Notes: a model not told the origin generated them from the letters alone. 15,488 bases of DNA from JANQTF01 sp036835375 (GCA_036835375.1 DAITMB010000117.1:1-15488); one strand, 5' to 3'; shown: positions 1 to 6,919, numbered from the stretch's first letter. Program-made: numbers and translations.

Positions 1-47
1 TGAGAGTTGGGAGTTAGGAGTTGGGAGTTGAGGGTTGAAAGTTGAGA
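1..47. repeat. Heptanucleotide tandem repeat
   Basis: The triplet GTT recurs at 6, 13, 20, 27, 34 and 41, an exact 7-bp period. Units read GAGTTGG, GAGTTAG, GAGTTGG, GAGTTGA, GGGTTGA and AAGTTGA, so the array is degenerate toward its right end. It begins at or before the window edge, so its full copy number is unknown. It lies outside any gene, downstream of the SDR gene. Short heptameric arrays of this type occur between genes in some Bacteroidota and cyanobacteria. Confidence 0.85.
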
Positions 48-48
48 A

Positions 49-110
49 GCCCTGAAAGGGCGAAATTCGTTATTGGCCTAATCCATCATCCGAGGGGGAA
101 GCCCCGGGGA
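49..110. repeat. REP-like two-hairpin intergenic element
   Basis: Two GC-rich dyads lie close together. The first is GCCCT-GAA-AGGGC (49-61), a perfect 5-bp stem. The second is the imperfect G/C-rich dyad around 91-109, in which GGGG (94-97) can pair with CCCC (102-105). From memory, AGCCCTGAAAGGGCGA followed by a second CCGGGG-type hairpin is a common dispersed intergenic element in Bacteroidota and neighbouring phyla, sometimes mobilised by REP-associated tyrosine transposases. No transposase is present here. Neither hairpin is followed by a T-run on either strand, so an intrinsic terminator is less likely. Confidence 0.45.
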
Positions 111-126
111 TAATTCATTCCTGCCA

Positions 127-975
127 TCACACACGGCCGAAGGCTGTGAATCCTCCATCTACCGCAGCGATGCTGCCCGTCACGAACCCAGATAGGGGAG
201 ATAGCAAATACAACAGCGTGCCGACCAACTCATCCAACTCCCCAAATCGACCCATAGGTGTTTGAGACAGAATGCTTTGACCGCGCGCAGTGAGTTCGCC
301 CGTGTCCTGATCCAGGAGCAAAAAGCGGTTTTGATCTGTAAGAAAAAAACCAGGGGCAATGGCATTGACGCGAACCCCAGTTTTGGCAAAGTGCACAGCC
401 AGCCACTTGGTCACATTGTCGATAGCTGCCTTGGCCGCCGAATACCCCCCTACGCGGGTGAGCGGAAGTGCGGCTGATACAGACGACAAATTGATCACGC
501 TGCCTTCCCCTCTTGCTACCATCCCCGCAGCAAATACCTGCGTCGGGACCAATGTCCCCACAAAATTCAGCGCCATGACTTGCGACAAGGCCTCCTCGGT
601 GAAATCGAAAAAAGTTCCTTCCAAGCTGCTAGGATCTAAAATCATCGACTGAGGGGCCGTAGCGTTGGTCATATTGCCCCCCGCGCAATTCACCAGATAA
701 TCCACCTTTCCCCACTTCGCCAAGATCACTTCACACGCGGCGTCCATCTTTTCGCGGCTGGTCACGTCGCTCCCCAATCCCAACGCCCCTACTCCATACT
801 GGGTTTCCAACTCCATTGCGACAGCTTGCGCCTTCTCAGCGTCACGCCCAATGAGCGCCACGTGGACCCCCACTTCTGCCAAGCCCCGAGCAAATGCTTT
901 TCCGATGTGGCCGGCTCCCCCAGTCAGGACGCATACGCGACCTCGCAAAGTTTCGAAAGGCTGAAGAAAGTTCAT
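127..975 (-). CDS. SDR-family oxidoreductase, probable D-mannonate oxidoreductase
   Basis: This is a 282-residue classical short-chain dehydrogenase/reductase of the usual family length. Visible motifs are the NAD(P)-binding TGGAGHIG at 18-25, NCAGG at 96-100, the structural Asn of ALNFVG (N137), a catalytic Ser in INLSS (about 164-165), and YSAAK giving Tyr178 and Lys182. The stretch PGFFLTDQNR (208-217) followed by TPMGRFGE and a terminal VDGGF is, from memory, typical of the SDR type of D-mannonate oxidoreductase (Bacillus UxuB/YjmF-like). That enzyme interconverts D-fructuronate and D-mannonate with NAD(H) in hexuronate catabolism. The family call is firm and the substrate is inferred. 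No uxuA, uxaC or kdgK neighbour lies in the window, so it is either a solo gene or the edge of a uronate locus to the left. The gene is transcribed divergently from the Nudix hydrolase. Confidence 0.9.
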   Translation of the reverse strand: MNFLQPFETLRGRVCVLTGGAGHIGKAFARGLAEVGVHVALIGRDAEKAQAVAMELETQYGVGALGLGSDVTSREKMDAACEVILAKWGKVDYLVNCAGGNMTNATAPQSMILDPSSLEGTFFDFTEEALSQVMALNFVGTLVPTQVFAAGMVARGEGSVINLSSVSAALPLTRVGGYSAAKAAIDNVTKWLAVHFAKTGVRVNAIAPGFFLTDQNRFLLLDQDTGELTARGQSILSQTPMGRFGELDELVGTLLYLLSPLSGFVTGSIAAVDGGFTAFGRV

Positions 976-984
976 AAAGATGTG

Positions 985-998
985 TGCAATCGATTGTA
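985..998. promoter_or_regulatory. Candidate LacI-family operator upstream of the SDR gene
   Basis: TGCAATCGATTGTA contains the perfect 10-bp palindrome CAATCGATTG (987-996). It fits the general LacI/GalR-type pattern TGnAAnCGnTTnCA with one mismatch. Two further complementary pairs flank the core (984-985 with 998-999). It lies 10-23 bp upstream of the SDR start codon, where a bound repressor could block transcription. Sugar-acid catabolic genes are often under LacI-family control, which fits the enzyme call, but no regulator gene is in view. Confidence 0.4.
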
Positions 999-1175
999 CG
1001 AGGCGATAGACAAATCAATCAAAAATGTAGCGCTTCTCCAAAAGCACTTCCGATAAAACCGATTCCGCGATCCCGTTGCTTTTCCTCAACGATCTCCCCA
1101 TCTCACTTTTTCCTTTAGAGACCGATCTAGCTTGACTTTCTCATGGCTTGGTTACCATTCTCCCCGGCCATTCGC

Positions 1176-1183
1176 TATCTTCG
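1176..1183 (+). promoter_or_regulatory. Candidate -7 box of the Nudix gene
   Basis: TATCTTCG matches the Bacteroidota -7 consensus TAnnTTTG with one mismatch and ends 4 bp before the ATG at 1188. A TTG lies at 1148-1150, but 25 bp away, slightly longer than the usual spacing. Transcription would start at or very near the ATG, giving a leaderless or almost leaderless mRNA. This favours the start at 1188 over the one at 1143. Confidence 0.45.
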
Positions 1184-1187
1184 CATT

Positions 1188-1601
1188 ATGCTACAAGTCG
1201 TGTGTGCCATTGTGGAGCGAGGAGAGTTTGTGCTGGCTGCGTGCAGAGGTCCGGAGATGCGCGATCCCTGGAAATGGGAATTTCCCGGAGGGAAAGTCGA
1301 GGCGGGTGAGACCAAGGAGGCGGCTCTCCACCGCGAATTGGCGGAAGAACTCTCGCTAGAAGTTGACATTTTGGAAGCTATGGCCCCGGTCACCTACGAA
1401 GGAAGGGACATCAGCATCCAGCTTTGGCCATTTCGTTGCAGTTGGACCAGTGGAGAACCTCTTCCGTTGGAACACGCCGAAACAGTATGGATACGGCCAG
1501 CAGACCTCGCGACCCTCGATTTTTCAGCACCTGACCTGACCATCATTTCGCAGTATCATCGCCTTATTGGCATGGATCAGCTTCAGGATCCCTGGTCATG
1601 A
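1188..1601 (+). CDS. Nudix hydrolase, MutT/NudG-like nucleoside triphosphate pyrophosphohydrolase
   Basis: This 137-residue protein would hydrolyse (deoxy)nucleoside triphosphates, probably damaged ones such as oxidised dGTP or modified CTP, to the monophosphate and pyrophosphate. The Nudix box runs from Gly35 through Glu41 to RELAEEL (49-55), giving GX5EX7REUXEE with all metal-binding Glu residues present. The Gly normally following that segment is Ser56. The motif WEFPGGK precedes the box, as in MutT and NudG, and the length matches that subfamily (about 130-135). I chose the ATG at 1188 because an upstream ATG at 1143 adds 15 residues without Nudix character that overlap a promoter-like box. 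The next gene starts 117 bp downstream on the same strand, so the two may be co-transcribed. The substrate cannot be told from sequence. Confidence 0.88.
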   Translation: MLQVVCAIVERGEFVLAACRGPEMRDPWKWEFPGGKVEAGETKEAALHRELAEELSLEVDILEAMAPVTYEGRDISIQLWPFRCSWTSGEPLPLEHAETVWIRPADLATLDFSAPDLTIISQYHRLIGMDQLQDPWS

Positions 1602-1718
1602 ATGTCTCTTACAGGCAAAGATTCTCCTCACCTAGCGAGAAACTTCCAGCACCTCTTGCGCAAGCCGCACCCGGATATCCCACAGAGCTTGTAGATTCAC
1701 CCTTTTCATTCGGAACTC

Positions 1719-2159
1719 ATGAAGCAACTGGTCCTCACAGGCCACATCGGCCAAAATCCCCGCTATCCAGTCTCGCAACTCGCTCAGTTCATCGTCAAGC
1801 GAAAACAACATCGTGGCAAGACTGCCAAAGGCATTGAGCAAGAACTTCTCTCCGTGCTCCGGGAGAGCACCGAGTGGGGAGGCTTCATTTTATTGGACCT
1901 TGACGAAGAAAACAAGCTCCAAGGCCTCATGGCGACCCTGCCGGGCGAACCCGGAGAGCCCGCTGAATTGGCTTACCTGGCTGCCAGCAAGAAAAACAAC
2001 GAACTCGTTCGCAAACAACTGATGATCAATGGATTAAAAATCAGTCGAGGAATTATCCTCGTGAAATGCGACCTTAGTGCATCCGAAGAGGGTTGGCTGC
2101 AAGAAATCGGTTATTTTTTGGATCGATCAGCTGCCACCATTCAAAAAAAAGGAGGATAA
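1719..2159 (+). CDS. Small divergent GNAT-like protein
   Basis: I do not recognise a named family, but this 146-residue protein has the outline of a GNAT (N-acetyltransferase) fold. It shows a GGFILLD strand (54-60), a QGLMATLP strand (68-75), an ELAYLA strand (83-88), a helix that should hold the acyl-CoA pyrophosphate loop (90-108), an IILVKCDL strand (112-119) and a terminal IGYF (130-133), where GNATs usually have a LGF-like motif. The usual R/QxxGxG/A loop is replaced by KKNNELVRKQ without glycine, so acetyl-CoA binding may be lost or altered. The ATG at 1719 is the first possible start after an in-frame stop at 1692. The 3' end carries the ribosome binding site of the methyltransferase gene that follows 4 bp later, so the two proteins are probably made together. 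Confidence 0.65.
   Translation: MKQLVLTGHIGQNPRYPVSQLAQFIVKRKQHRGKTAKGIEQELLSVLRESTEWGGFILLDLDEENKLQGLMATLPGEPGEPAELAYLAASKKNNELVRKQLMINGLKISRGIILVKCDLSASEEGWLQEIGYFLDRSAATIQKKGG
2148..2155 (+). promoter_or_regulatory. Strong Shine-Dalgarno for the methyltransferase gene
   Basis: AAAGGAGG lies in the last codons of the GNAT-like gene, 8 bp before a TTG at 2164. Genes in this phylum usually lack clear Shine-Dalgarno sequences, so a near-perfect one here supports TTG 2164 as the start. It also suggests translational coupling across the 4-bp gap. Confidence 0.6.
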
Positions 2160-2163
2160 ATTT

Positions 2164-3087
2164 TTGAGAAATCAGCAGAATACAAAATCATCACATTCCG
2201 AATCCCACCTCAACGATGCCCGGGAGTACTGGTGGAACGAAGACTACCTCGCACTGCTAGCAGATAGATTAGACATTATCGATTGCGAATCTCTGGCCGA
2301 TATCGGCTGCGGCAAAGGCATGATGGCCTTTAAATTTGCACCTTACTTGCCTCCTGGAGCTGCCGTATTTGGTATTGACCAAGATCCAAAATATATCCGA
2401 GCCGCCCGGCGCAGTGCACAAAAGCAAGGTGCTCTGTCTTCCCTTTCCTTCGAATTTTCCATTGGAAGTGCATATGACTTGCCTTACGATGATCAGCAGA
2501 TGGACATCACGCTCTGCCAAACACTCCTCATTCACTTGGAGCACCCTTTGGAGGCCATTCGGGAAATGCAGCGAATTACCAAGCCTGGTGGCTGGATTTT
2601 GGCGTTAGAGCCCAATAATTTGGTGCAGCACCTGATGTTTGACCGCTATCAGGAGACCAACTATCACGTGCAGGATCTACTGGACATGATGGAAATTCGA
2701 CTACGAATCGAAAAGGGCAAAAAAGCCCTGCGAGAAGGCTTCAGCTCTCTAGGGGACGTCCTACCCGATTTGTTTTATAAAGCTGGGCTGTCCGACATTC
2801 ACGTGTGGCTGTCCGACAAAGCCCTTCAGATCATTCCGCCCTACGACACCCGCGAAAAGCGTCTGCGGGTGGGCCAACTGATTTCGTGGCTGGAGTCTGG
2901 GCAAGGCGGCCTGGGATACGAGGAAAATCTGCGGTACTACTTGGCTGGTGACGGAAAAAAGACTGCTTTCGAGGCGTACTGGCACAAAGTAGTGGCCTAC
3001 AAGCTGTTGCTGCTCGACAAACTCAAAAACCAAGAATACATCTCTGCCGGTGGTGGGGTGATGTATATCGTGGCAGCAAGGGTGTGA
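2164..3087 (+). CDS. Class I SAM-dependent methyltransferase
   Basis: This 307-residue protein (from the TTG start) has a Rossmann-fold methyltransferase domain in its N-terminal half. Motif I is DIGCGKG at 46-52, the acidic end of strand 2 is in GIDQDP (70-75), GSAYDLPY lies at 101-108, the motif IV region MDITLCQTLLIHLEHP is at 113-128, and ITKPGGWILALEP is at 138-150. The layout is that of UbiE/Methyltransf_11-type enzymes. The C-terminal 150 residues look like an added substrate-binding region without a motif I know, so the substrate is open. An in-frame ATG at 2077 exists, but it would overlap the GNAT-like gene by 80 bp and adds 29 residues of non-domain sequence. The TTG has a strong ribosome binding site. 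The gene ends 11 bp from the convergent dnaJ-type gene. Confidence 0.85.
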   Translation: MRNQQNTKSSHSESHLNDAREYWWNEDYLALLADRLDIIDCESLADIGCGKGMMAFKFAPYLPPGAAVFGIDQDPKYIRAARRSAQKQGALSSLSFEFSIGSAYDLPYDDQQMDITLCQTLLIHLEHPLEAIREMQRITKPGGWILALEPNNLVQHLMFDRYQETNYHVQDLLDMMEIRLRIEKGKKALREGFSSLGDVLPDLFYKAGLSDIHVWLSDKALQIIPPYDTREKRLRVGQLISWLESGQGGLGYEENLRYYLAGDGKKTAFEAYWHKVVAYKLLLLDKLKNQEYISAGGGVMYIVAARV

Positions 3088-3098
3088 GTGAGCTGGCC

Positions 3099-3947
3099 TT
3101 ATCTTGCGCTTACGCGCTTTTCTAGGTCAGATAGCTGTTCCCACAATTCCCGTTCGCGGGGAGAAAGTCGCTGAGGCGTGCGAATGTTGAGGGTAGCATA
3201 AAGGTCGCCAAACTGGTTGTTCGATTCATACAATGGCATTCCTAATCCCTTGAGCTTCAGTTGCTCTCCGCTTTGTGTCCCGGCAGGAACCACAATGGAC
3301 ATATTGCCACGAAAGCTGGGAATTGTGATTTTTTGCCCGAGAACCAAATCAAAGATACTGACCTCGATGTCGAGGTAGAGATCATCGCCTTGTCGGGTAA
3401 ATCGAGCGTGGGGCTTGATCATGATGGTGAGAAATAAGTCCCCAACCTCTGTGCCGCCTCGGCTGGCTCCTCCCTGACCAATCACACGAAGCGTTTGGCC
3501 ATGCTTGATGCCAGGTTTGATGCGTAACTTGATTTTCCGCCCCTCATAGGACACGACGTCCTCCATTCCGGCGTAGGCTTCCTCTAAGGTAATAGAAAGG
3601 TTGGCCTCATAATTTCGGGCTTTGCGGCTATTCTTGCGACTACCGAAAATCTCTTCAAAAAAGGTACTGAAAATGCTGTTTTCCTCTTCTGCGCCATTTG
3701 CTGAGGAAGAAGCATCACGCCCTTGCTGGGCGGCGCGCATGATTTGGTCATAGCGAAACCGCAGTTGAGAATCGGTCAGAATCTTTTTGGCCTCACTGAT
3801 CTCTTTGAATCGCTGCTCTGCCAAAGGATTGCCCGGGTTTTTATCAGGGTGAAATTTCACCGCCAATTGCTTGTAGGCCTTGCGAATGTCTTCCTCTGTG
3901 GCTATTGGCGAGACGCCAAGTATTTGATAATAGTCTTTGTATTGCAT
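3099..3947 (-). CDS. DnaJ-like co-chaperone, CbpA type
   Basis: This 282-residue J-domain protein stimulates DnaK (Hsp70) ATPase and delivers unfolded clients. The J-domain starts at once (YKDYYQILGV) and has the essential HPD at 33-35, followed by the FKEISEAKKIL helix and RFRYDQ. A linker of about 40 residues rich in Ser, Ala and Glu, with a short Phe-rich piece, leads to the two C-terminal beta-domains (from about 115; ITLEEAYAG, then FDLVLGQKITIPS). No CxxCxGxG zinc-finger repeats are present, so it is a class B/CbpA-type protein and not DnaJ itself. I chose the ATG at 3945-3947 because it places the J-domain at the N-terminus. The longer reading frame to 4040 adds 31 non-domain residues and covers a promoter-like box. 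It is convergent with the methyltransferase gene and divergent from the secreted protein gene. Confidence 0.9.
   Translation of the reverse strand: MQYKDYYQILGVSPIATEEDIRKAYKQLAVKFHPDKNPGNPLAEQRFKEISEAKKILTDSQLRFRYDQIMRAAQQGRDASSSANGAEEENSIFSTFFEEIFGSRKNSRKARNYEANLSITLEEAYAGMEDVVSYEGRKIKLRIKPGIKHGQTLRVIGQGGASRGGTEVGDLFLTIMIKPHARFTRQGDDLYLDIEVSIFDLVLGQKITIPSFRGNMSIVVPAGTQSGEQLKLKGLGMPLYESNNQFGDLYATLNIRTPQRLSPRERELWEQLSDLEKRVSAR
3106..3121 (+). terminator. Candidate short intrinsic terminator after the methyltransferase gene
   Basis: GCGC-TTAC-GCGC followed by TTTT (3118-3121) starts 18 bp past the methyltransferase stop. The stem is only 4 bp but all G/C. It overlaps the 3' coding end of the convergent co-chaperone gene. 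This is weak evidence, since such a short stem can arise by chance. Confidence 0.3.
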
Positions 3948-3992
3948 CGGTTCCCTCAATTCCTGGCTGAATTCCTGACTAGATTTCCGAAT

Positions 3993-4000
3993 GAAAGATA
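3993..4000 (-). promoter_or_regulatory. Candidate -7 box of the co-chaperone gene
   Basis: On the minus strand this reads TATCTTTC, one mismatch from TAnnTTTG. A TTTG (minus strand of 4025-4028) lies 24 bp upstream. The leader would be about 40 nt to the start at 3947. Confidence 0.35.
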
Positions 4001-4080
4001 GGCAGAGTGAGGCAGATTTCCTGCCAAAAGTTCTCTGCACAACCTGGATGGGAACATCGGCAAATCTGAGGACATTCCTG

Positions 4081-4088
4081 TATCTTTC
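4081..4088 (+). promoter_or_regulatory. Candidate -7 box of the secreted propeller gene
   Basis: TATCTTTC is one mismatch from TAnnTTTG and lies 68 bp before the ATG at 4157. No TTG is found at the expected distance upstream, so support rests on the -7 box alone. Confidence 0.25.
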
Positions 4089-4156
4089 TCATGTAATGGC
4101 AGATCTTTCCGGGAGAACGGTTATCTAGCGCTCTGCTTCCATCAGTATATTACTTC

Positions 4157-5617
4157 ATGACTCTATCCTACACCGTTTGGGGCCGATCTTTTCCGCGGTA
4201 TATCTGGCTGTTTGCCTTTCTCTCCCTTATTCCACTTCACACAAGCGCTCAGCAATCAGTGGACCAATGGATCATCGGATCGCCCTTGCACGGAGAACAG
4301 GCCTTCGGCTTAGTGGAACTTCCCAGTGGAGATGTGCTCGTCATCGTCAACGAAGAAATCGATTCACTCGGTGGAATTGATCTGGGGCTGTGGCGCGTGA
4401 CGCCTGCGGGTGCGCTGAGTGACCGAAAGGTCTTTGGCAGCGAATGGAACGACTATGCCCGAGGGTTGTCGTTGGCCATGGACGGTGAGATGCTCCTCAC
4501 AGGCATGAGACTGACCTCTGAGCCGCAGCGACAAATCGCCACCTTGATCAAACTCGACACCCTGGGTCAGATATCCTGGACCTGGACTCACCCCGATACG
4601 AATCGCGTGAGCGAGTTCAAAGTCGCACGCTGCTCCTCCACAGGCATCATTTTGGCCTGTGGCAGCATTTCCGATACCGGTGGACCGGGACTTGATCCCT
4701 TGATCGTCGCCTTTGACTTGAATGGGGAAGTGCAGTGGATCAGTAGCCAGCGCGACGACGCGACCGACATCGCCCATGCACCTTGGCCCTTGGAAGACGG
4801 GAGCTGGGTGGTAGTAGGCGACCAGCAATTGCCAGACTTAAGCTATCGGCCTTTCGCCATGAGAATCAGTGCGCAAGACAGCCTGCTTTGGCGACAAGTG
4901 TATGACCAACAGCTCAATAGCGGTGCCCAAGACCTGACGCGGCTTCAGGATGGAAATTTTGTCCTCGTAGGAGAAAGTTATTCGGGGCCAGGAAGTTTCT
5001 ATTTCGATATTCTGGTACAGAAATTTCGACCAGATGGTCAGGGTATTTGGCAGCGATTGCATGGCGGTACACTCTCCGACGCGGGTTTCGGTATTTTTGA
5101 AGACACTATGGACCACCGTCTCACGGTCGCTGGTTATGGATACCATGATGCCGCAGAAAATACCGATGCCATCATGTTGTGGCTCGACAGCACTGGATTG
5201 GAGCTGGCGCGATCTTACGCGGGTGGACCTTCTTTGGATCATGGAAATGCCTTGATCCCATCCAGGAAAGGAGGGTTTTGGATAGCTGGGTTTAGCAATC
5301 AGGGCATTGACACTCAGGTATTTCTGGCCAAAGGCAATTGGTCAAGCGGAGCCACTTCGCTTCCAAGTTTCTCCCCATCGAATTCCCGAATATTTCCCAA
5401 TCCCGTAATCGCCGGGCAAATGATTCACCTGGAGACTTCTGCGCCATATGGCGCCAATTGGCAACTATACGGCATTCAAGGAGAGTTCCTGAATCAATAT
5501 CGTTTTTCTCAAGGCGAGACATTCTCGTGGAAAGCCCCTTCAGTTCCCGGAATTTACACCTTTATGCTCTCGACTTCTCAGGGTCGCGAGATCCATCGTT
5601 TGCTGGTAATCAAGTAG
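4157..5617 (+). CDS. Secreted beta-propeller-like protein with T9SS type A sorting domain
   Basis: This 486-residue protein is exported by Sec and then by the type IX secretion system to the cell surface or medium. A signal peptide covers about 1-31 (basic start, hydrophobic 16-27, likely cut after TSA before QQ). The middle (about 35-400) is built of repeated beta-strand units with a recurring pattern such as GDVLVIV, GNFVLVGES and GGFWIAGF, alternating with strands describing 'FDLNGEVQW'- and 'RPDGQGIWQ'-like motifs. This pattern is typical of bacterial propeller or delta-60-type repeat proteins. Residues 410-486 form a type A C-terminal sorting domain: IFPNP at its start, YGIQGEFL in the middle, PGIYTFML near the end, and a basic hydrophobic tail ending LLVIK. 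No catalytic motif is visible. The ligand or function is unknown; surface or extracellular binding is a reasonable guess. Confidence 0.85.
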   Translation: MTLSYTVWGRSFPRYIWLFAFLSLIPLHTSAQQSVDQWIIGSPLHGEQAFGLVELPSGDVLVIVNEEIDSLGGIDLGLWRVTPAGALSDRKVFGSEWNDYARGLSLAMDGEMLLTGMRLTSEPQRQIATLIKLDTLGQISWTWTHPDTNRVSEFKVARCSSTGIILACGSISDTGGPGLDPLIVAFDLNGEVQWISSQRDDATDIAHAPWPLEDGSWVVVGDQQLPDLSYRPFAMRISAQDSLLWRQVYDQQLNSGAQDLTRLQDGNFVLVGESYSGPGSFYFDILVQKFRPDGQGIWQRLHGGTLSDAGFGIFEDTMDHRLTVAGYGYHDAAENTDAIMLWLDSTGLELARSYAGGPSLDHGNALIPSRKGGFWIAGFSNQGIDTQVFLAKGNWSSGATSLPSFSPSNSRIFPNPVIAGQMIHLETSAPYGANWQLYGIQGEFLNQYRFSQGETFSWKAPSVPGIYTFMLSTSQGREIHRLLVIK

Positions 5618-5798
5618 GAAAAGGATAGCGATCCACTACATTAGGCCACGCCATCATTTCGTTTCGCATCCTATGATTTTGGTAGGGTGGATAAGCTATT
5701 GGTTGTCAATATTCGAGAATCAAAGCAAGCTTTCCTATTGAAGGTGCAGCTTACAAACGGAACAAGCAGGTATCAAACGTCGTTTTTGAGGTAAAAAA

Positions 5799-5861
5799 AT
5801 GACTTCTGTTATTTGCTTTTCTGGAGATTGTAGCTTAACAAAACGAATCGCCTTTTGTTAA
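5799..5861 (+). CDS. Possible 20-codon leader ORF upstream of the OB-fold gene
   Basis: An ATG at 5799 preceded by a GAGG (5788-5791) opens a 20-codon frame that ends at TAA 5859-5861. The stop lies inside the right arm of the inverted repeat at 5833-5863. The peptide holds three Cys and no recognised motif. The overlap with a hairpin makes a regulatory leader conceivable, but a frame this short can occur by chance and nothing proves that it is translated. Confidence 0.15.
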   Translation: MTSVICFSGDCSLTKRIAFC

Positions 5862-5863
5862 GC
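5833..5863. repeat. Perfect 11-bp inverted repeat before the OB-fold gene
   Basis: GCTTAACAAAA (5833-5843) and TTTTGTTAAGC (5853-5863) are exact reverse complements with a 9-bp spacer. The right arm ends 32 bp before the ATG at 5896. No T-run follows on either strand, so it does not look like an intrinsic terminator. It could be an operator for a dimeric regulator or a 5' mRNA hairpin controlling the envelope gene set. It is the longest perfect dyad I found in the left half of the window. Confidence 0.75.
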
Positions 5864-5895
5864 GATAAAAACTAGTTATTACCAACAGCTCTTAC

Positions 5896-6321
5896 ATGAA
5901 CGCCACTGCTAAAATTGGTCTATTCGCGACGCTCGCCTTGGTTGTCATTGGCGCAAGCACAGGGCTTTACCTCTGGAATAAGCCCCATCAAGATCTCAGT
6001 GCAGCCCCAGCTGATTTTGTGGTTGCGCCTGCGGACATTTTCCAAGCTTACGTGGAAGATGAAGCGACTGCAAATCAGACTTACCTCAACAAGGTAGTGG
6101 AAATGACTGGGACGATTGTCGATAAAATGAACAATGACAACGGAAGCCAAATTGTGGTTCTGGAAGTGCCCGGTGAGATTTTTGGAATCAACTGTGCATT
6201 TGAGCCGGACGACATTGAAACTTTGGCCACACTCACGGTAGGCCAGTCCATGACCCTTCGCGGTTATGTGACAGGATACACCGCCGATGTGAACCTGGCC
6301 CGTTGCATCGTCTTGCCATAA
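5896..6321 (+). CDS. Membrane-anchored OB-fold protein (tRNA_anti-like domain)
   Basis: This 141-residue protein has an N-terminal hydrophobic segment (about 7-27) after a single Lys, which acts as a signal anchor or uncleaved signal peptide, placing the rest in the periplasm. No lipobox is present. Residues about 45-141 match the OB-fold domain known as tRNA_anti-like (Pfam PF12869): ADIFQAYVEDEATANQTY, then KVVEMTGTI, a central strand ending GINCAF, VGQSMTLRGYVTGY and a terminal NLARCIVL. Despite the domain name, periplasmic copies are not tRNA binders as far as is known. Cys100 and Cys137 could form a disulfide. It starts 32 bp after a perfect inverted repeat and is the first of four co-directional envelope genes, so it probably shares their role. 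Confidence 0.8.
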   Translation: MNATAKIGLFATLALVVIGASTGLYLWNKPHQDLSAAPADFVVAPADIFQAYVEDEATANQTYLNKVVEMTGTIVDKMNNDNGSQIVVLEVPGEIFGINCAFEPDDIETLATLTVGQSMTLRGYVTGYTADVNLARCIVLP

Positions 6322-6450
6322 TCTGTTCCGATTGATTCGCTTGCGCTGCGAAGCCGTGACCTGAGTTCCTTGCACTCGACATCCTCATCGATGCCTTTGT
6401 ACAAAAATTATTTTTCATTTGACTTCACGACCTCTCAACACCACAGTAGC

Positions 6451-6849
6451 ATGACCGCTCCCTTTCTTAGAATCTTGACTGTACTGGCACTGTTATCGAG
6501 TATGACAAGCTGCCTGTACCAAAATGAAGAGGAACTTTACCCCAAAGAAGATCCTGTGGGTGAGGCGCCCGCCCCTTCCTGCGACACGATCAATGTGAGC
6601 TATTCCGCCACGGTCCTCCCGCTGTTGCAACGTTCCTGTATCGGCTGTCACGGTAGTAGTGCCCCAAGCGGCGGTGTTGTGCTTTCGACATACCAAGGTT
6701 TGGTCTCAAGCGTTAATTCAGGGGCATTCTACGGTTCCATCAGCCATGCGCCCGGATTCTCTCGGATGCCCAAAGGTGCCGGCAAGCTACCAGACTGCGA
6801 TCTAGCCCAAATCAACGCATGGATTCAAGCCGGAGCGCCAGAAAACTAA
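6451..6849 (+). CDS. Monohaem c-type cytochrome lipoprotein
   Basis: This 132-residue protein begins at the ATG at 6451. The frame is open upstream to a TTG at 6370, but that would bury the signal peptide. A short lipoprotein signal ends in the lipobox-like MTSC with Cys21 as the lipidated residue, so it sits on the outer or inner membrane facing the periplasm. A haem c attachment site CIGCH is at 63-67, and Met106 in SRMPKG is the likely second axial ligand. SYSATVLPLLQRSC before the haem site and INAWIQAGAP at the end are typical of the small cytochrome domains often found beside DUF1549/planctomycete-type cytochromes. Cys44 and Cys116 may pair. It would carry electrons in the envelope. It lies 129 bp after the OB-fold gene and 70 bp before the YceI gene. 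Confidence 0.88.
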   Translation: MTAPFLRILTVLALLSSMTSCLYQNEEELYPKEDPVGEAPAPSCDTINVSYSATVLPLLQRSCIGCHGSSAPSGGVVLSTYQGLVSSVNSGAFYGSISHAPGFSRMPKGAGKLPDCDLAQINAWIQAGAPEN

Positions 6850-6919
6850 TTTCTCAGCCAACTTTTCCTGAAAGTCACCTCTGAATGTTTCGGGACTACC
6901 CTTTTATCCTTTTCAACCC

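Noticed and set aside
1632..1841. A 69-residue minus-strand frame between the Nudix and methyltransferase genes.
   Set aside because: It overlaps the start of the plus-strand GNAT-like gene, has no recognised motif and no promoter-like box, and the plus frame leads into a consistent GNAT-like fold.
2077..2163. ATG at 2077 as the methyltransferase start.
   Set aside because: It would overlap the upstream gene by 80 bp and adds residues outside the domain, while TTG 2164 has a strong Shine-Dalgarno at the right distance.
5775..5790. AAACG-T-CGTTTTT as a terminator after the propeller protein.
   Set aside because: The stem is only 5 bp and mostly A/T, and it lies 158 bp past the stop codon.
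6336..6352. TTCGC...GCGAA dyad after the OB-fold gene as a terminator.
   Set aside because: It is a 5-bp stem with a 7-nt loop and no T-run; chance is the simpler explanation, and the downstream genes continue on the same strand.
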